Shown here piece after piece: positions 1 to 6,375 of a stretch of 7,363 nucleotides of DNA. Location of the stretch: positions 1 through 7,363 of the forward strand of contig CAUZEO010000268.1 in the NCBI GenBank assembly GCA_963578625.1. Direction: 5' to 3'. The translations under genes were made by a program, and so were the position numbers. This DNA comes from CAUZEO01 sp963578625 (GTDB lineage Bacteria > Verrucomicrobiota > Kiritimatiellia > SLOV01). Position 1 is the first letter of the stretch. The number at the start of each line of letters is the position of its first letter. The notes under the pieces are model-generated. The model had not been told where the DNA came from, made no database searches, and was given only the letters and a program-made list of their open reading frames with translations.

Positions 1-293
1 AGGTAGTCGACGCCGATCGTAAATTGCCAGTGGATCACCGGGCCGTCCGTACTGTGGGTCTCGTTGTCCCAGTAGGCCGGCATCACGCCGTCGTGATCGT
101 CGGCGTATTGGGTCAACGCAATAGCGTCCTGGTGCAGGTTGCTTTGACAGGCGATGGATCTCGCCCGGTCCAGCGCTTCCTGCGTGGCGGGCACCAACAG
201 GGCGGCCAGGATCGCAATGATCGCAATCACGACCAAAAGCTCGATCAGCGTAAACGCGTGGCGGCATCGATTTTTAGAATGAATCCACATCAT
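1..293 (-). CDS. Prepilin-type N-terminal cleavage/methylation protein (partial, C-terminus off the window)
   Basis: This is the third gene of the tandem set in transcription order; about 97 residues are visible before the left edge. The start of the protein is MMWIHSKNRCRHAF, followed by TLIELLVVIAIIAILAALL. That is a short positively charged leader, a cleavage site before Phe, Glu at mature position 5 and one hydrophobic helix, the class III signal of type IV pilins and pseudopilins. The residue before the cut is Ala rather than the classical Gly. The visible body (SIACQSNLHQDAIALTQYADD, then HWQFTIGVDY) matches the two neighbours almost residue for residue. Two adjacent ATGs exist, at 293 and 290. 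I take 293 because a weak AAGG lies 7 nt upstream, but 290 would give the same leader length as the paralogs. The gene follows the 323-1078 gene after 29 bp, so co-transcription is likely. The H-X9-DG end expected from the paralogs lies outside the window. Confidence 0.9.
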   Translation of the reverse strand, partial: MMWIHSKNRCRHAFTLIELLVVIAIIAILAALLVPATQEALDRARSIACQSNLHQDAIALTQYADDHDGVMPAYWDNETHSTDGPVIHWQFTIGVDY

Positions 294-322
294 GACGAAG
301 CCTTAGCTGGATGAAGTATTTG

Positions 323-1078
323 CTATTGGTTATTGCCGTGCCAGTCAAAAAAGGGCCCGTCGTACCCTTGGGAGGAAACAATCCTCCCGAAATCTTCGGG
401 CGAATGCCACAACACGTGGCCATCCATCATGACGAAATTCAGTCCGCCCATGTGGCGAATGAACCGGAACAGGTTCCCCACGTTGATGTCGTAATATCGG
501 GCCGAATTCCCCCATTCGTTTGAGAAATCTCCGCCGGCGCCGTCTCCGCCCATGCACATGCCCGAGGGGTTCTTGACCAGCGCCAGGCGCGCCAGGGTCG
601 CGCCGGATGTCTGGGGCCAGGAACGGCCGTTGAACTTGACCAACCTCGGATTCATCGTCCCATTGATGGCGACGCTCCGTACCGGTCTTCCTCCCAGGTA
701 GGGCACCGATATCGCGGTGTCGGAGGGGCAGTGGAGTGACGAACGGCGAATCTGATCGGCCGTCCAGAACGTGGCCTCGGGTTCACCCAGGTAGTCGACG
801 CCGATCGTGTATTGCCAGTGGATCACCGGACCGGCCGTACTGTGTTCCGGGTTATCCCAGATGGCCGGCATGATCCCGTCGTGATCGTCCGCGTATTGGG
901 TCAAGGCAACCGCGTCCTGGTGCAGGTTGCTTTGACAGGCGATGGATCTCGCCCGCTCCAGCGCTTCCTGCGTGGCGGGCATCAACAGGGCGGCCAGAAT
1001 CGAAATGATGGCGATTACGACCAGCAGTTCGATGATCGTGAATGCTTGATGCCCTTGACGTAGTAGCCGAAGGTTCAT
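323..1078 (-). CDS. Prepilin-like protein with H-X9-DG C-terminal motif (tandem copy 2)
   Basis: A 251-residue pilin-like protein. Residues 1-12 are a short basic leader ending in Ala12; cleavage is expected before Phe13, with Glu17 at mature position 5. A hydrophobic helix (FTIIELLVVIAIISILAALL) then anchors it in the inner membrane before assembly. The soluble domain contains three cysteines, C48, C117 and C175. Near the C-terminus is RHMGGLNFVMMDGH, with His209 and Asp219-Gly220: this is the H-X9-DG signature of prepilin-processing-associated proteins in planctomycete- and verrucomicrobia-type bacteria. The molecular role of that family is not established; pilus, pseudopilus or surface display are the usual suggestions. 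It aligns without gaps to the 1130-1885 product, with about 39 differences in 251 residues (roughly 84% identity by eye), ten of them in the leader. No strong Shine-Dalgarno site is seen; a GAGAG 8 nt upstream is the best candidate and is buried in an inverted repeat. It is probably co-transcribed with both neighbours. Confidence 0.93.
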   Translation of the reverse strand: MNLRLLRQGHQAFTIIELLVVIAIISILAALLMPATQEALERARSIACQSNLHQDAVALTQYADDHDGIMPAIWDNPEHSTAGPVIHWQYTIGVDYLGEPEATFWTADQIRRSSLHCPSDTAISVPYLGGRPVRSVAINGTMNPRLVKFNGRSWPQTSGATLARLALVKNPSGMCMGGDGAGGDFSNEWGNSARYYDINVGNLFRFIRHMGGLNFVMMDGHVLWHSPEDFGRIVSSQGYDGPFFDWHGNNQ

Positions 1079-1083
1079 GGTGA

Positions 1084-1104
1084 ATTCTCTCGATTCGAGA
1101 GAAT
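1084..1104. promoter_or_regulatory. Perfect 10-bp inverted repeat over the start region of the 323-1078 gene
   Basis: The arms ATTCTCTCGA (1084-1093) and TCGAGAGAAT (1095-1104) are exact reverse complements around a single T at 1094. The repeat lies in the 51-bp gap between two prepilin-like genes and ends 5 nt before the start codon at 1078. In the minus-strand RNA it could form a hairpin of about 9 pairs with a tight loop. The arm nearest the start contains GAGAG, the only Shine-Dalgarno-like stretch for that gene. No T-run follows, so a rho-independent terminator is unlikely. It could be a translation-controlling hairpin, an RNA-processing site between cistrons, or a dimeric operator. The symmetry is seen directly; the role is inference. 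Confidence 0.5.
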
Positions 1105-1129
1105 CGTTTTGTGAAGGACTCGGGATTCC

Positions 1130-1885
1130 TTATTGGTTGGAGCCGTACCAGTCGAAGAAGGTGCCGTCGTATCCCTGAGAGGAAACAATTCTTCCGAAAT
1201 CTTCGGGCGAATGCCACAACACGTGGCCGTCCATCATTACGAAATTCAGACCGCCCATGTGGCGGGAAAACATGAACAGGTTCCCCATGTTGATGTCGTA
1301 GTAGCGGGCTGAATTCCCCCATTCATTTGAATAGGTTGCGCCGGCGCCGTCTCCGGCCATGCACATGCCCGAGGGGTTCTTGACCAGCGCGAGGCGTGCC
1401 AGGGTTGCGCCGGATGTCTGGGGCCAGGAACGGCCGTTGAACTTGACCAACCTGGGATTCATGGTCCCGTTGATGGCGACGCACCGCACCGGGCTTCCAC
1501 CATAGCGGGGGATCGAAATCGCCTGGTCCGACGGGCAGTGGAGTGACGAACGGCGAATCTGATCCGGCGTCCAGAACGTGCCCTCGGGTTCACCCAGGTA
1601 GTTGACGCCGACCGTGAATTGCCAGTGGATCACCGGGCCGGCTGTACTGTGTGTCTCGTTATCCCAATAAGCGGGCATCTCGCCATCGTGATCGTCCGCG
1701 TATTGGGTCAAGGCAACCGCGTCCTGGTGCAGGTTACTTTGACACGCGATATTTCTCGCCCGCTCCAGCGCTTCCTGCGTTGCGGGTACCAGAAGGGCGG
1801 CCAGGATCGCAATAATCGCGATTACAACCAGCAATTCGATCAGCGTAAACGCGTTACGATAGCGGCTCGAGTTATTCCAAATCAT
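1130..1885 (-). CDS. Prepilin-like protein with H-X9-DG C-terminal motif (tandem copy 1, first in operon)
   Basis: A 251-residue paralog of the 323-1078 product, same length and gap-free alignment. The reading frame is open upstream to an ATG at 1951, but I choose ATG 1885: GGAGG sits 6 nt before it, and this start gives the same 12-residue leader as the sister gene (MIWNNSSRYRNA, then F). The ATG at 1900 overlaps that ribosome site region and would lengthen the leader. Mature Phe13 and Glu17 and the helix FTLIELLVVIAIIAILAALL form the class III signal and membrane anchor; the pre-cleavage residue is again Ala. RHMGGLNFVMMDGH near the end carries H-X9-DG. Cysteines at 48, 117 and 175 are shared with copy 2, and this copy has an extra Cys at 135. 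Differences cluster in the leader and around residues 69-79, 126-135 and 183-208; the stretch from about 136 to 176 is unchanged. It is expected to be inserted in the inner membrane, processed by a prepilin peptidase and assembled or displayed. That peptidase is not in this window. Confidence 0.92.
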   Translation of the reverse strand: MIWNNSSRYRNAFTLIELLVVIAIIAILAALLVPATQEALERARNIACQSNLHQDAVALTQYADDHDGEMPAYWDNETHSTAGPVIHWQFTVGVNYLGEPEGTFWTPDQIRRSSLHCPSDQAISIPRYGGSPVRCVAINGTMNPRLVKFNGRSWPQTSGATLARLALVKNPSGMCMAGDGAGATYSNEWGNSARYYDINMGNLFMFSRHMGGLNFVMMDGHVLWHSPEDFGRIVSSQGYDGTFFDWYGSNQ

Positions 1886-1891
1886 AAGTAG

Positions 1892-1896
1892 CCTCC
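1892..1896 (-). promoter_or_regulatory. Ribosome binding site (GGAGG) fixing the start of the 1130-1885 gene
   Basis: GGAGG on the minus strand lies 6 nt before the ATG at 1885. It is the strongest Shine-Dalgarno match among the minus-strand genes and decides against the longer in-frame starts at 1900 and 1951. The other two prepilin copies have much weaker sites (GAGAG and AAGG), so the first gene of the set is probably translated best. Confidence 0.75.
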
Positions 1897-2263
1897 ACAT
1901 CGAATTTTCAATCCATTCACATTGAACAGAGGTCGATAAGGGCCGTGCCACGAGCCATTCCGACTCTCGATCACTTTCTACGTTAGCCCCACCGAAGGGT
2001 CAAGAGAAGATAAGGATGAAGCGGTGCCCCGCGATGCCGCGTTCGAAAGGGAAAAACGATAAGATGCCCTATAACGTTGGCCCTTTTCACGATGTTGACA
2101 GGCACGCCCCTGAGTTGGCTGACTCTTTGTCCTTTACTTGCAGGCCCTTCGTGGATTAGTCGATGTCCGATACGTTCGGGCTCACCGGAAGTGGTGTTTT
2201 CGCCGGCGCTCCGACTTGGTCTTCCTGTCAGGGGAGACGCCCGGAGACAGAAGGAAAGTATGC

Positions 2264-2268
2264 GGGAG
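2264..2268 (+). promoter_or_regulatory. Ribosome binding site (GGGAG) favouring start at 2275
   Basis: GGGAG lies 6 nt before the ATG at 2275. A competing site, AAGGA at 2251-2255, lies 4 nt before an in-frame ATG at 2260 and would add five residues (MRERR). Both starts keep the signal peptide. The ATG at 2281 would have a 12-nt spacer and is less likely. Confidence 0.55.
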
Positions 2269-2274
2269 AGAAGA

Positions 2275-5200
2275 ATGGCGATGAACAAATTACGCGGAAT
2301 GGTGACGGGATTGTTCTGTTTGTTGTGTGCCTTTCAATCGGGTCGGGCGGTAGACCCTTCTCCGGGTGGCGGACGTTCCGGGAGTGCGGAGTTTTTCCCG
2401 CCTGCGAATGGCTATACGAATTCCATCGGGATGGAGTTCATTTATATTGAGCCCGGCTCGTTCATCATGGGTTCCCCCGTAGAGGAAGAGCAGCCTGATG
2501 AAAAGCAGCACCAGGCAACGCTCACCCGGGGCTTTTCCATCGGCCGGACCGAAGTGACCCAGGCTCAGTGGAAGCGTGTGATGGGTTCAGAACCCTGGGA
2601 AGAGATCCGGGGTGTAAGGGTTGGCGACGACTGCCCCGCCGTGGGCCTCACCTGGCTCGAGGCGAACGATTTTTGCAGGCGTCTTAATGCCCGGGAAGAA
2701 GGCCGCCTTTATCGGTTGCCCACCGAGGCCGAATGGGAGTACGCGTGCCGCGCTGGTACGACCACCCGCTTCAGCCATGGCCACGACGATGGCTGGCGCG
2801 ACCTGAATCGCCACTACGGGTGGTACGCGGTCGATCGCGAAAATCCGGACAAAGGATTTGCGTATCCCGTGGCGCAGAAGAAGCCCAATCCCTGGGGCCT
2901 CTACGACATGCACGGAAATGTCTGGGAGTGGTGTCACGATTGGTATGCGGAGTATCCGGACGGGGAAGCGACGGACTACACCGGGCCGGAGACCGGGGAG
3001 TTTCGGGTGCTGCGCAGTGGTGGATGTCACGGCCGGGGAAGGTTCTGCCGATCGGCCAACCGCATTTCGTCGTCGCCGGAAGAGAGGGCGCCGTATTTCG
3101 GGTTTCGGGTGGCGATGACGGCCGCAACCGGCGGCGCGGGCGCGGAACGTTCAACCACCGTCGGGTTCGACGGCATATCGATGGCGGTCGACCACGAGGC
3201 GTTTCTTTCGAAGCACGACGTTGTCTACCTGAGTCCGCCCGGGAAGGGCTGGGAATTCCTGCCGGTGGGGAACGGCGACCTGGGTGCGCCGGTCTGGACA
3301 CCCACGCCGGGGAGCGTGGAGTTCAACCTCAACAAGAGCGACACCTGGGAGGCAGATCAACTGCGGGCCTGCGGCAAACTGACCCTGCACCTGGGCGCAG
3401 ACCTGATGAACGGAGATGATTTCCGCGGACGTCTTGACCTCCACAAAGCGATCGCTTCACTCGAAGGTCGCACCGGGGCCGGGCACGCCAACATCTCCAG
3501 TTACGTGGATGCCAATTCCAATGTCCTGGTCATCCGGCACCGGGGGGAGACCAGGGAGCCGGTAAAGCGGCGGATCGAATTGTCACTATGGCGTGAAGAA
3601 GGAGTTCAAGTCGGCGCCCGGGACCGCGACATCTGGCTGAAGCAGAAATTCCCGGATCGATCCTACGCGCTGGCCTGCCGGATCGTCGGCGCAAAGTACA
3701 CGGCAGAAAGCCGGCCGGAAGACCGGCTGACGACCATCCAGCTCGCGCCGACAAGAAAAGCGGACTTCACCGTGCTGCTTGCGGCGGTGACGTCCACCGA
3801 GCCCGGCGCCGATCCCCTCGTTGAGGCTCGTAAGCTGCTCGATGCGACGGAAGCCCGTACAATGGAAATTACGACTGAAGAGCACGAGGATTGGTGGCGC
3901 AACTTCTGGCGGCAGTCTTTCGTGTCGCTCTCGGACGATTACCTGGAAAACTTGTGGTACCTGACCATCTACAATCTCGCCTGCACCTCCAGGGGGGAAT
4001 TCCCGGTAAAATTCAACGGCGGGCTCTGGCTCTGGCAGGAGGACGCGCGCGGGTGGGAGGGCCACTACTGGCATCTCAACACCCAGGAGACCTACTGGCC
4101 TCTCTACGCGGCGAATCAACTGGATCTCCTTGAACCCTATTACAAGATGTACTGGGACATGCTGCCCGTGACAAAGGAGATGGCCGCCAAATACCACAAC
4201 GTCCAACAGGGCGCCTGGTACGGAGAAACCTTGAATCGGTGGGGATACCCGGACCATCTTCCGCCCAAAGATATGGGCTACATGCTTTCCCCGGGCGTCC
4301 AGATGGGATTCTACTTCTGGTGGTACTATCTCTACACCGGCGACGAAGATTTTCTGCGCACGCGGGCCTATCCCGTGTTGAAGGAATGCGTTGATTTTTA
4401 CCTGGGCTACATGAAGAAAGACGAGGCGGGAATCTACTACATCTATCCCAGCGCGGCTTACGAGACGCCGCGGGAACCGCCTTTCTTCAAGAACCCCGTG
4501 GTGGACGTGGCAAACGTAAAAGTCGGCTGCCGGGTCCTGCTGGAAGCGAGCCGTATCCTCGGTGTGGACCAGGACCGGCGCGACCAATGGCAGGAAGTGC
4601 TGGCACACTTGCCGCCTTATCCCATCATGTTCGAGGAGGGAAGGACGCTGTATGCACAGGGGCTCCGCAATAACGTCGGGGCGAAGACCAAGAACAAGGT
4701 GCTTCCCGAACTCGCAAACGTGTTCCCTTCCGGCGATATCGGCTTGGAAGAGCGGGGGACCCGGCCTTTTCAAATCGCGGTCAATACCGTACTGGCACGC
4801 ATTCCGCAAATGGGCTGGGGCGGGATGGAGATGGGGGTTTTTGCTGCCCGGATCGGCTTGAAGAAAGAAGCCTGGAGCCTGTTGCAACACCAGGCGACTT
4901 TCCAAATCTTTCCTCAGGGCTTCTTTCACTACTTCGAGGATGCCTTTCGTGCGTACGATTGGGGAAAACACCCCGGTGGCCTCATCCCCTATCTCGAGCC
5001 TGCGGGCATCTTTGCCATGATCGTGAATGAGAGCCTGCTCCAAAGCCACGATCGTAAAATACGTGTTTTCCCCGCGCTGCCGGATGATCAAAGCGGAGCG
5101 TTCCGGCTGCGCGCCGCCGGGGCCTTCCTGGTTAGCTCCGAGGCCAAAGATGGGGAAGTCAAGTACATCGCCATCGAAAGCCTCGTTGGCGGCCTTTGCA

Positions 5201-5433
5201 CGGTTGTGAATCCGTGGATTGAAACCGTCATCGTGGAGGAAGTCGCTGGAGAAGACCGGCGCGTCATTCTTGAGTCCCGTGAGGAGGAGCTATCGTTCGA
5301 TACCACGCGAGATGCACTGTATGTAGTGCGGGCCGCGAACGCGCCCCTGTCCGGCTATGCGGTAATACGGTTCGGCGGGGAGCGCAACACCCGGCCGAAG
5401 CGAGGATATGGGCTCATGATCGGCAAGGAGTAG
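2275..5433 (+). CDS. Exported fusion protein: SUMF1/FGE-like domain plus GH95-like glycoside hydrolase
   Basis: A 1052-residue protein. Residues 1-25 look like a Sec signal peptide: basic start MAMNKLR, hydrophobic core GMVTGLFCLLCAF, likely cut after QSGRA. Residues about 46-281 form a formylglycine-generating-enzyme/SUMF1-type domain: GMEFIYIEPGSFIMGS, RTEVTQAQW, LPTEAEWEYACRAG, NPWGLYDMHGNVWEWC, RVLRSGG, FCRSANR, FGFRVA. The catalytic C-x4-C pair of true FGE is not evident (C251 and C258 are seven apart), so sulfatase activation is doubtful and a binding role is possible. After a linker rich in Gly, Ala and Thr, residues about 314-1030 resemble GH95 alpha-L-fucosidase-type enzymes: beta-sandwich start LPVGNGDLGAPVW (329-341), then an (alpha/alpha)6 barrel with HLNTQETYWP (600-609), YPSAAYET (724-731) and YLEPAGIFA (906-914), and a C-terminal beta domain. 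By motif alignment E730 would be the acid and E908 would replace the usual catalytic Asp. Substrate is unknown. The upstream in-frame extension to 2077 lacks a ribosome site and a plausible signal. It could equally be a GH95-related hydrolase of unassigned family. Confidence 0.88.
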   Translation: MAMNKLRGMVTGLFCLLCAFQSGRAVDPSPGGGRSGSAEFFPPANGYTNSIGMEFIYIEPGSFIMGSPVEEEQPDEKQHQATLTRGFSIGRTEVTQAQWKRVMGSEPWEEIRGVRVGDDCPAVGLTWLEANDFCRRLNAREEGRLYRLPTEAEWEYACRAGTTTRFSHGHDDGWRDLNRHYGWYAVDRENPDKGFAYPVAQKKPNPWGLYDMHGNVWEWCHDWYAEYPDGEATDYTGPETGEFRVLRSGGCHGRGRFCRSANRISSSPEERAPYFGFRVAMTAATGGAGAERSTTVGFDGISMAVDHEAFLSKHDVVYLSPPGKGWEFLPVGNGDLGAPVWTPTPGSVEFNLNKSDTWEADQLRACGKLTLHLGADLMNGDDFRGRLDLHKAIASLEGRTGAGHANISSYVDANSNVLVIRHRGETREPVKRRIELSLWREEGVQVGARDRDIWLKQKFPDRSYALACRIVGAKYTAESRPEDRLTTIQLAPTRKADFTVLLAAVTSTEPGADPLVEARKLLDATEARTMEITTEEHEDWWRNFWRQSFVSLSDDYLENLWYLTIYNLACTSRGEFPVKFNGGLWLWQEDARGWEGHYWHLNTQETYWPLYAANQLDLLEPYYKMYWDMLPVTKEMAAKYHNVQQGAWYGETLNRWGYPDHLPPKDMGYMLSPGVQMGFYFWWYYLYTGDEDFLRTRAYPVLKECVDFYLGYMKKDEAGIYYIYPSAAYETPREPPFFKNPVVDVANVKVGCRVLLEASRILGVDQDRRDQWQEVLAHLPPYPIMFEEGRTLYAQGLRNNVGAKTKNKVLPELANVFPSGDIGLEERGTRPFQIAVNTVLARIPQMGWGGMEMGVFAARIGLKKEAWSLLQHQATFQIFPQGFFHYFEDAFRAYDWGKHPGGLIPYLEPAGIFAMIVNESLLQSHDRKIRVFPALPDDQSGAFRLRAAGAFLVSSEAKDGEVKYIAIESLVGGLCTVVNPWIETVIVEEVAGEDRRVILESREEELSFDTTRDALYVVRAANAPLSGYAVIRFGGERNTRPKRGYGLMIGKE

Positions 5434-5436
5434 CGT

Positions 5437-6375
5437 TCACTCTCCGAAATCCTTTCGATACCGCTCCAGCAGATCGTCGAGGCTGCCTTCCAAAACGTAT
5501 GCCGCCCCGTGCGACGACGCCCACTCGCCGGGCGGCAATTCCCCGGCAACCATCGGCACCAGGTGAATGCACAGGTGCCCGCCATGACTTGCCCGGGCCG
5601 GCGTGTCCCACGCCAGGGCCAGCAGCTTTTGACCGTCCAACGACCGGCACGCGATCAGGGGAACATCCATGTCCGTCGCCGCATCCGGATACCGCCGCCA
5701 GCCGTCCGGGGTGTGAACCCAGACATTTTCTTTGACGAGTTCATCTCTCCATCGGTTGATCATCGACATTCTGAATTCCCGCTCGGCCTCCCTGGGATCT
5801 TCCGCCACGGGCAGCGGTGGCGCCGGCTGAAAGTCGGGGTTGTACCAGCCATGCGCCCCGGTATAGGAACCCCAGCCGGCGCCCGTGCAGAAAAGCCCCG
5901 TCAGCTCCTTCCATGGTTCGCCCGTGTCGTTGCGAATGCGCCACTCGAGGTGGAGAGCGTCGGCGGCCGGCGTCAGTGCGATTTCATAGGTCACGTAACC
6001 GGGGTGCGTTTGCAACATGAGCCATCGCCCGTCCCCCAGTTCCTCCCACTTCGATGGCTGCATGTGGAAATAGGAGCGCACCGGACGTTCCTCCACCGGG
6101 ATCACGTCGACACCGTCGCTCTGGATCACCTCCGGCAGCAGCATTTCAAACAGAGGGCGGGCATCATCGCCGGGGCCATCGTACACCCAAATATACGCAA
6201 CGTCGGGTTCCGGCAGGTTGACATGTAATTTCGCATGTTCGGATGAACCGATTTCATCATCCGTGAAATGGGCGCACGACACGAGGAGACCGCAGAGCGC
6301 CAGGAGTCCGATGCCCACTGGCTGAAACGCCGCGATAACAGCATGAGTTCGCCACTCGTGAATCATCTTTTTCAT
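5437..6375 (-). CDS. Lipoprotein of unknown function
   Basis: A 312-residue protein I do not recognise. The start at 6375 (MKKMIHEW) is chosen because AGGTGG lies 6 nt upstream and because it places a lipoprotein signal at the N-terminus: basic MKK, hydrophobic stretch to residue 33, lipobox LVSC with Cys34 as the lipidated residue. The open frame continues upstream to 6684 without signal-like features. Cys34 is followed by Ala, not Asp, so by the usual Lol rule outer-membrane sorting is expected in a Gram-negative cell. The mature part is rich in predicted beta strands and Trp/Tyr (HLEWRIRNDTGEPWKELTG, GAGWGS, HGWYNPDFQPAPPLPV) and ends in a short charged helix, LDDLLERYRKDFGE. The look is that of a beta-sandwich domain as found near carbohydrate-active enzymes, but I can name no family. 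It converges on the SUMF1-hydrolase gene with 3 bp between stops, and diverges from the gene at 6699. Confidence 0.82.
   Translation of the reverse strand: MKKMIHEWRTHAVIAAFQPVGIGLLALCGLLVSCAHFTDDEIGSSEHAKLHVNLPEPDVAYIWVYDGPGDDARPLFEMLLPEVIQSDGVDVIPVEERPVRSYFHMQPSKWEELGDGRWLMLQTHPGYVTYEIALTPAADALHLEWRIRNDTGEPWKELTGLFCTGAGWGSYTGAHGWYNPDFQPAPPLPVAEDPREAEREFRMSMINRWRDELVKENVWVHTPDGWRRYPDAATDMDVPLIACRSLDGQKLLALAWDTPARASHGGHLCIHLVPMVAGELPPGEWASSHGAAYVLEGSLDDLLERYRKDFGE

Larger units (their letters stand above)
1..1885. repeat. Tandem gene-sized direct repeats (three prepilin-like copies)
   Basis: Three similar units repeat with periods of about 788 and 807 bp. The same bases, AGGTAGTCGACGCCGATCGT, stand at position 1 and at 789, with a one-base variant of the block at 1596. 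Between the two complete copies the bases 600-646 and 1407-1453 are identical over 47 nt. Divergence is concentrated in the leader codons, in a few patches of the body and in the intergenic gaps. This indicates tandem duplication, with later selection or gene conversion keeping the bodies alike. The first unit is cut by the window edge, so the array may be longer. Confidence 0.85.
1886..2274. other. Divergent intergenic region (promoters expected, none convincing)
   Basis: These 389 bp separate the minus-strand prepilin operon from the plus-strand SUMF1-hydrolase gene, so promoters for both should lie here. I see no sigma70 pair with good spacing. TTGACA at 2095-2100 (plus) has no -10 at 16-18 nt, and TATAAC at 2070-2075 (plus) has no -35. 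On the minus strand, TGGCACG (1950-1944) followed after 4 nt by TTAT resembles a sigma54 -24 element with a poor -12 half. The long open frame continuing upstream of 2275 and a minus-strand open frame of about 100 codons (2288-1983) show no protein-like features. No strong terminator or repeat is seen. Confidence 0.5.

Noticed and set aside
24..1891. Three similar plus-strand frames (24-314, 812-1063, 1619-1891) beginning MPVDHR
   Set aside because: They are similar only because they are antisense shadows of the three homologous prepilin genes; the real signals (prepilin helix, H-X9-DG) are on the minus strand.
2095..2100. TTGACA as a -35 box for the hydrolase gene
   Set aside because: No acceptable -10 element is found 16-18 nt downstream, so the hexamer alone is not enough.
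2077..2274. Upstream in-frame extension of the hydrolase gene to ATG 2077
   Set aside because: The added 66 residues precede a good signal peptide, include many Pro, Arg and Ser residues and have no ribosome site; the start at 2275 (or 2260) explains the signal peptide better.
1983..2288. Minus-strand frame of 101 codons in the divergent region
   Set aside because: It overlaps the start of the plus-strand hydrolase gene, has low-complexity arginine-rich composition and no ribosome site or family resemblance.
2733..3419. Plus-strand frame of 228 codons in another frame of the SUMF1 region
   Set aside because: It is a shadow: the conserved SUMF1 motifs are all in the main frame, and this product is arginine-rich without motifs.
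3586..5091. Minus-strand open frame of 501 codons antisense to the hydrolase module
   Set aside because: It lies wholly inside the GH95-like coding region, has no recognisable domain or ribosome site, and is the kind of shadow frame expected in GC-rich genes.
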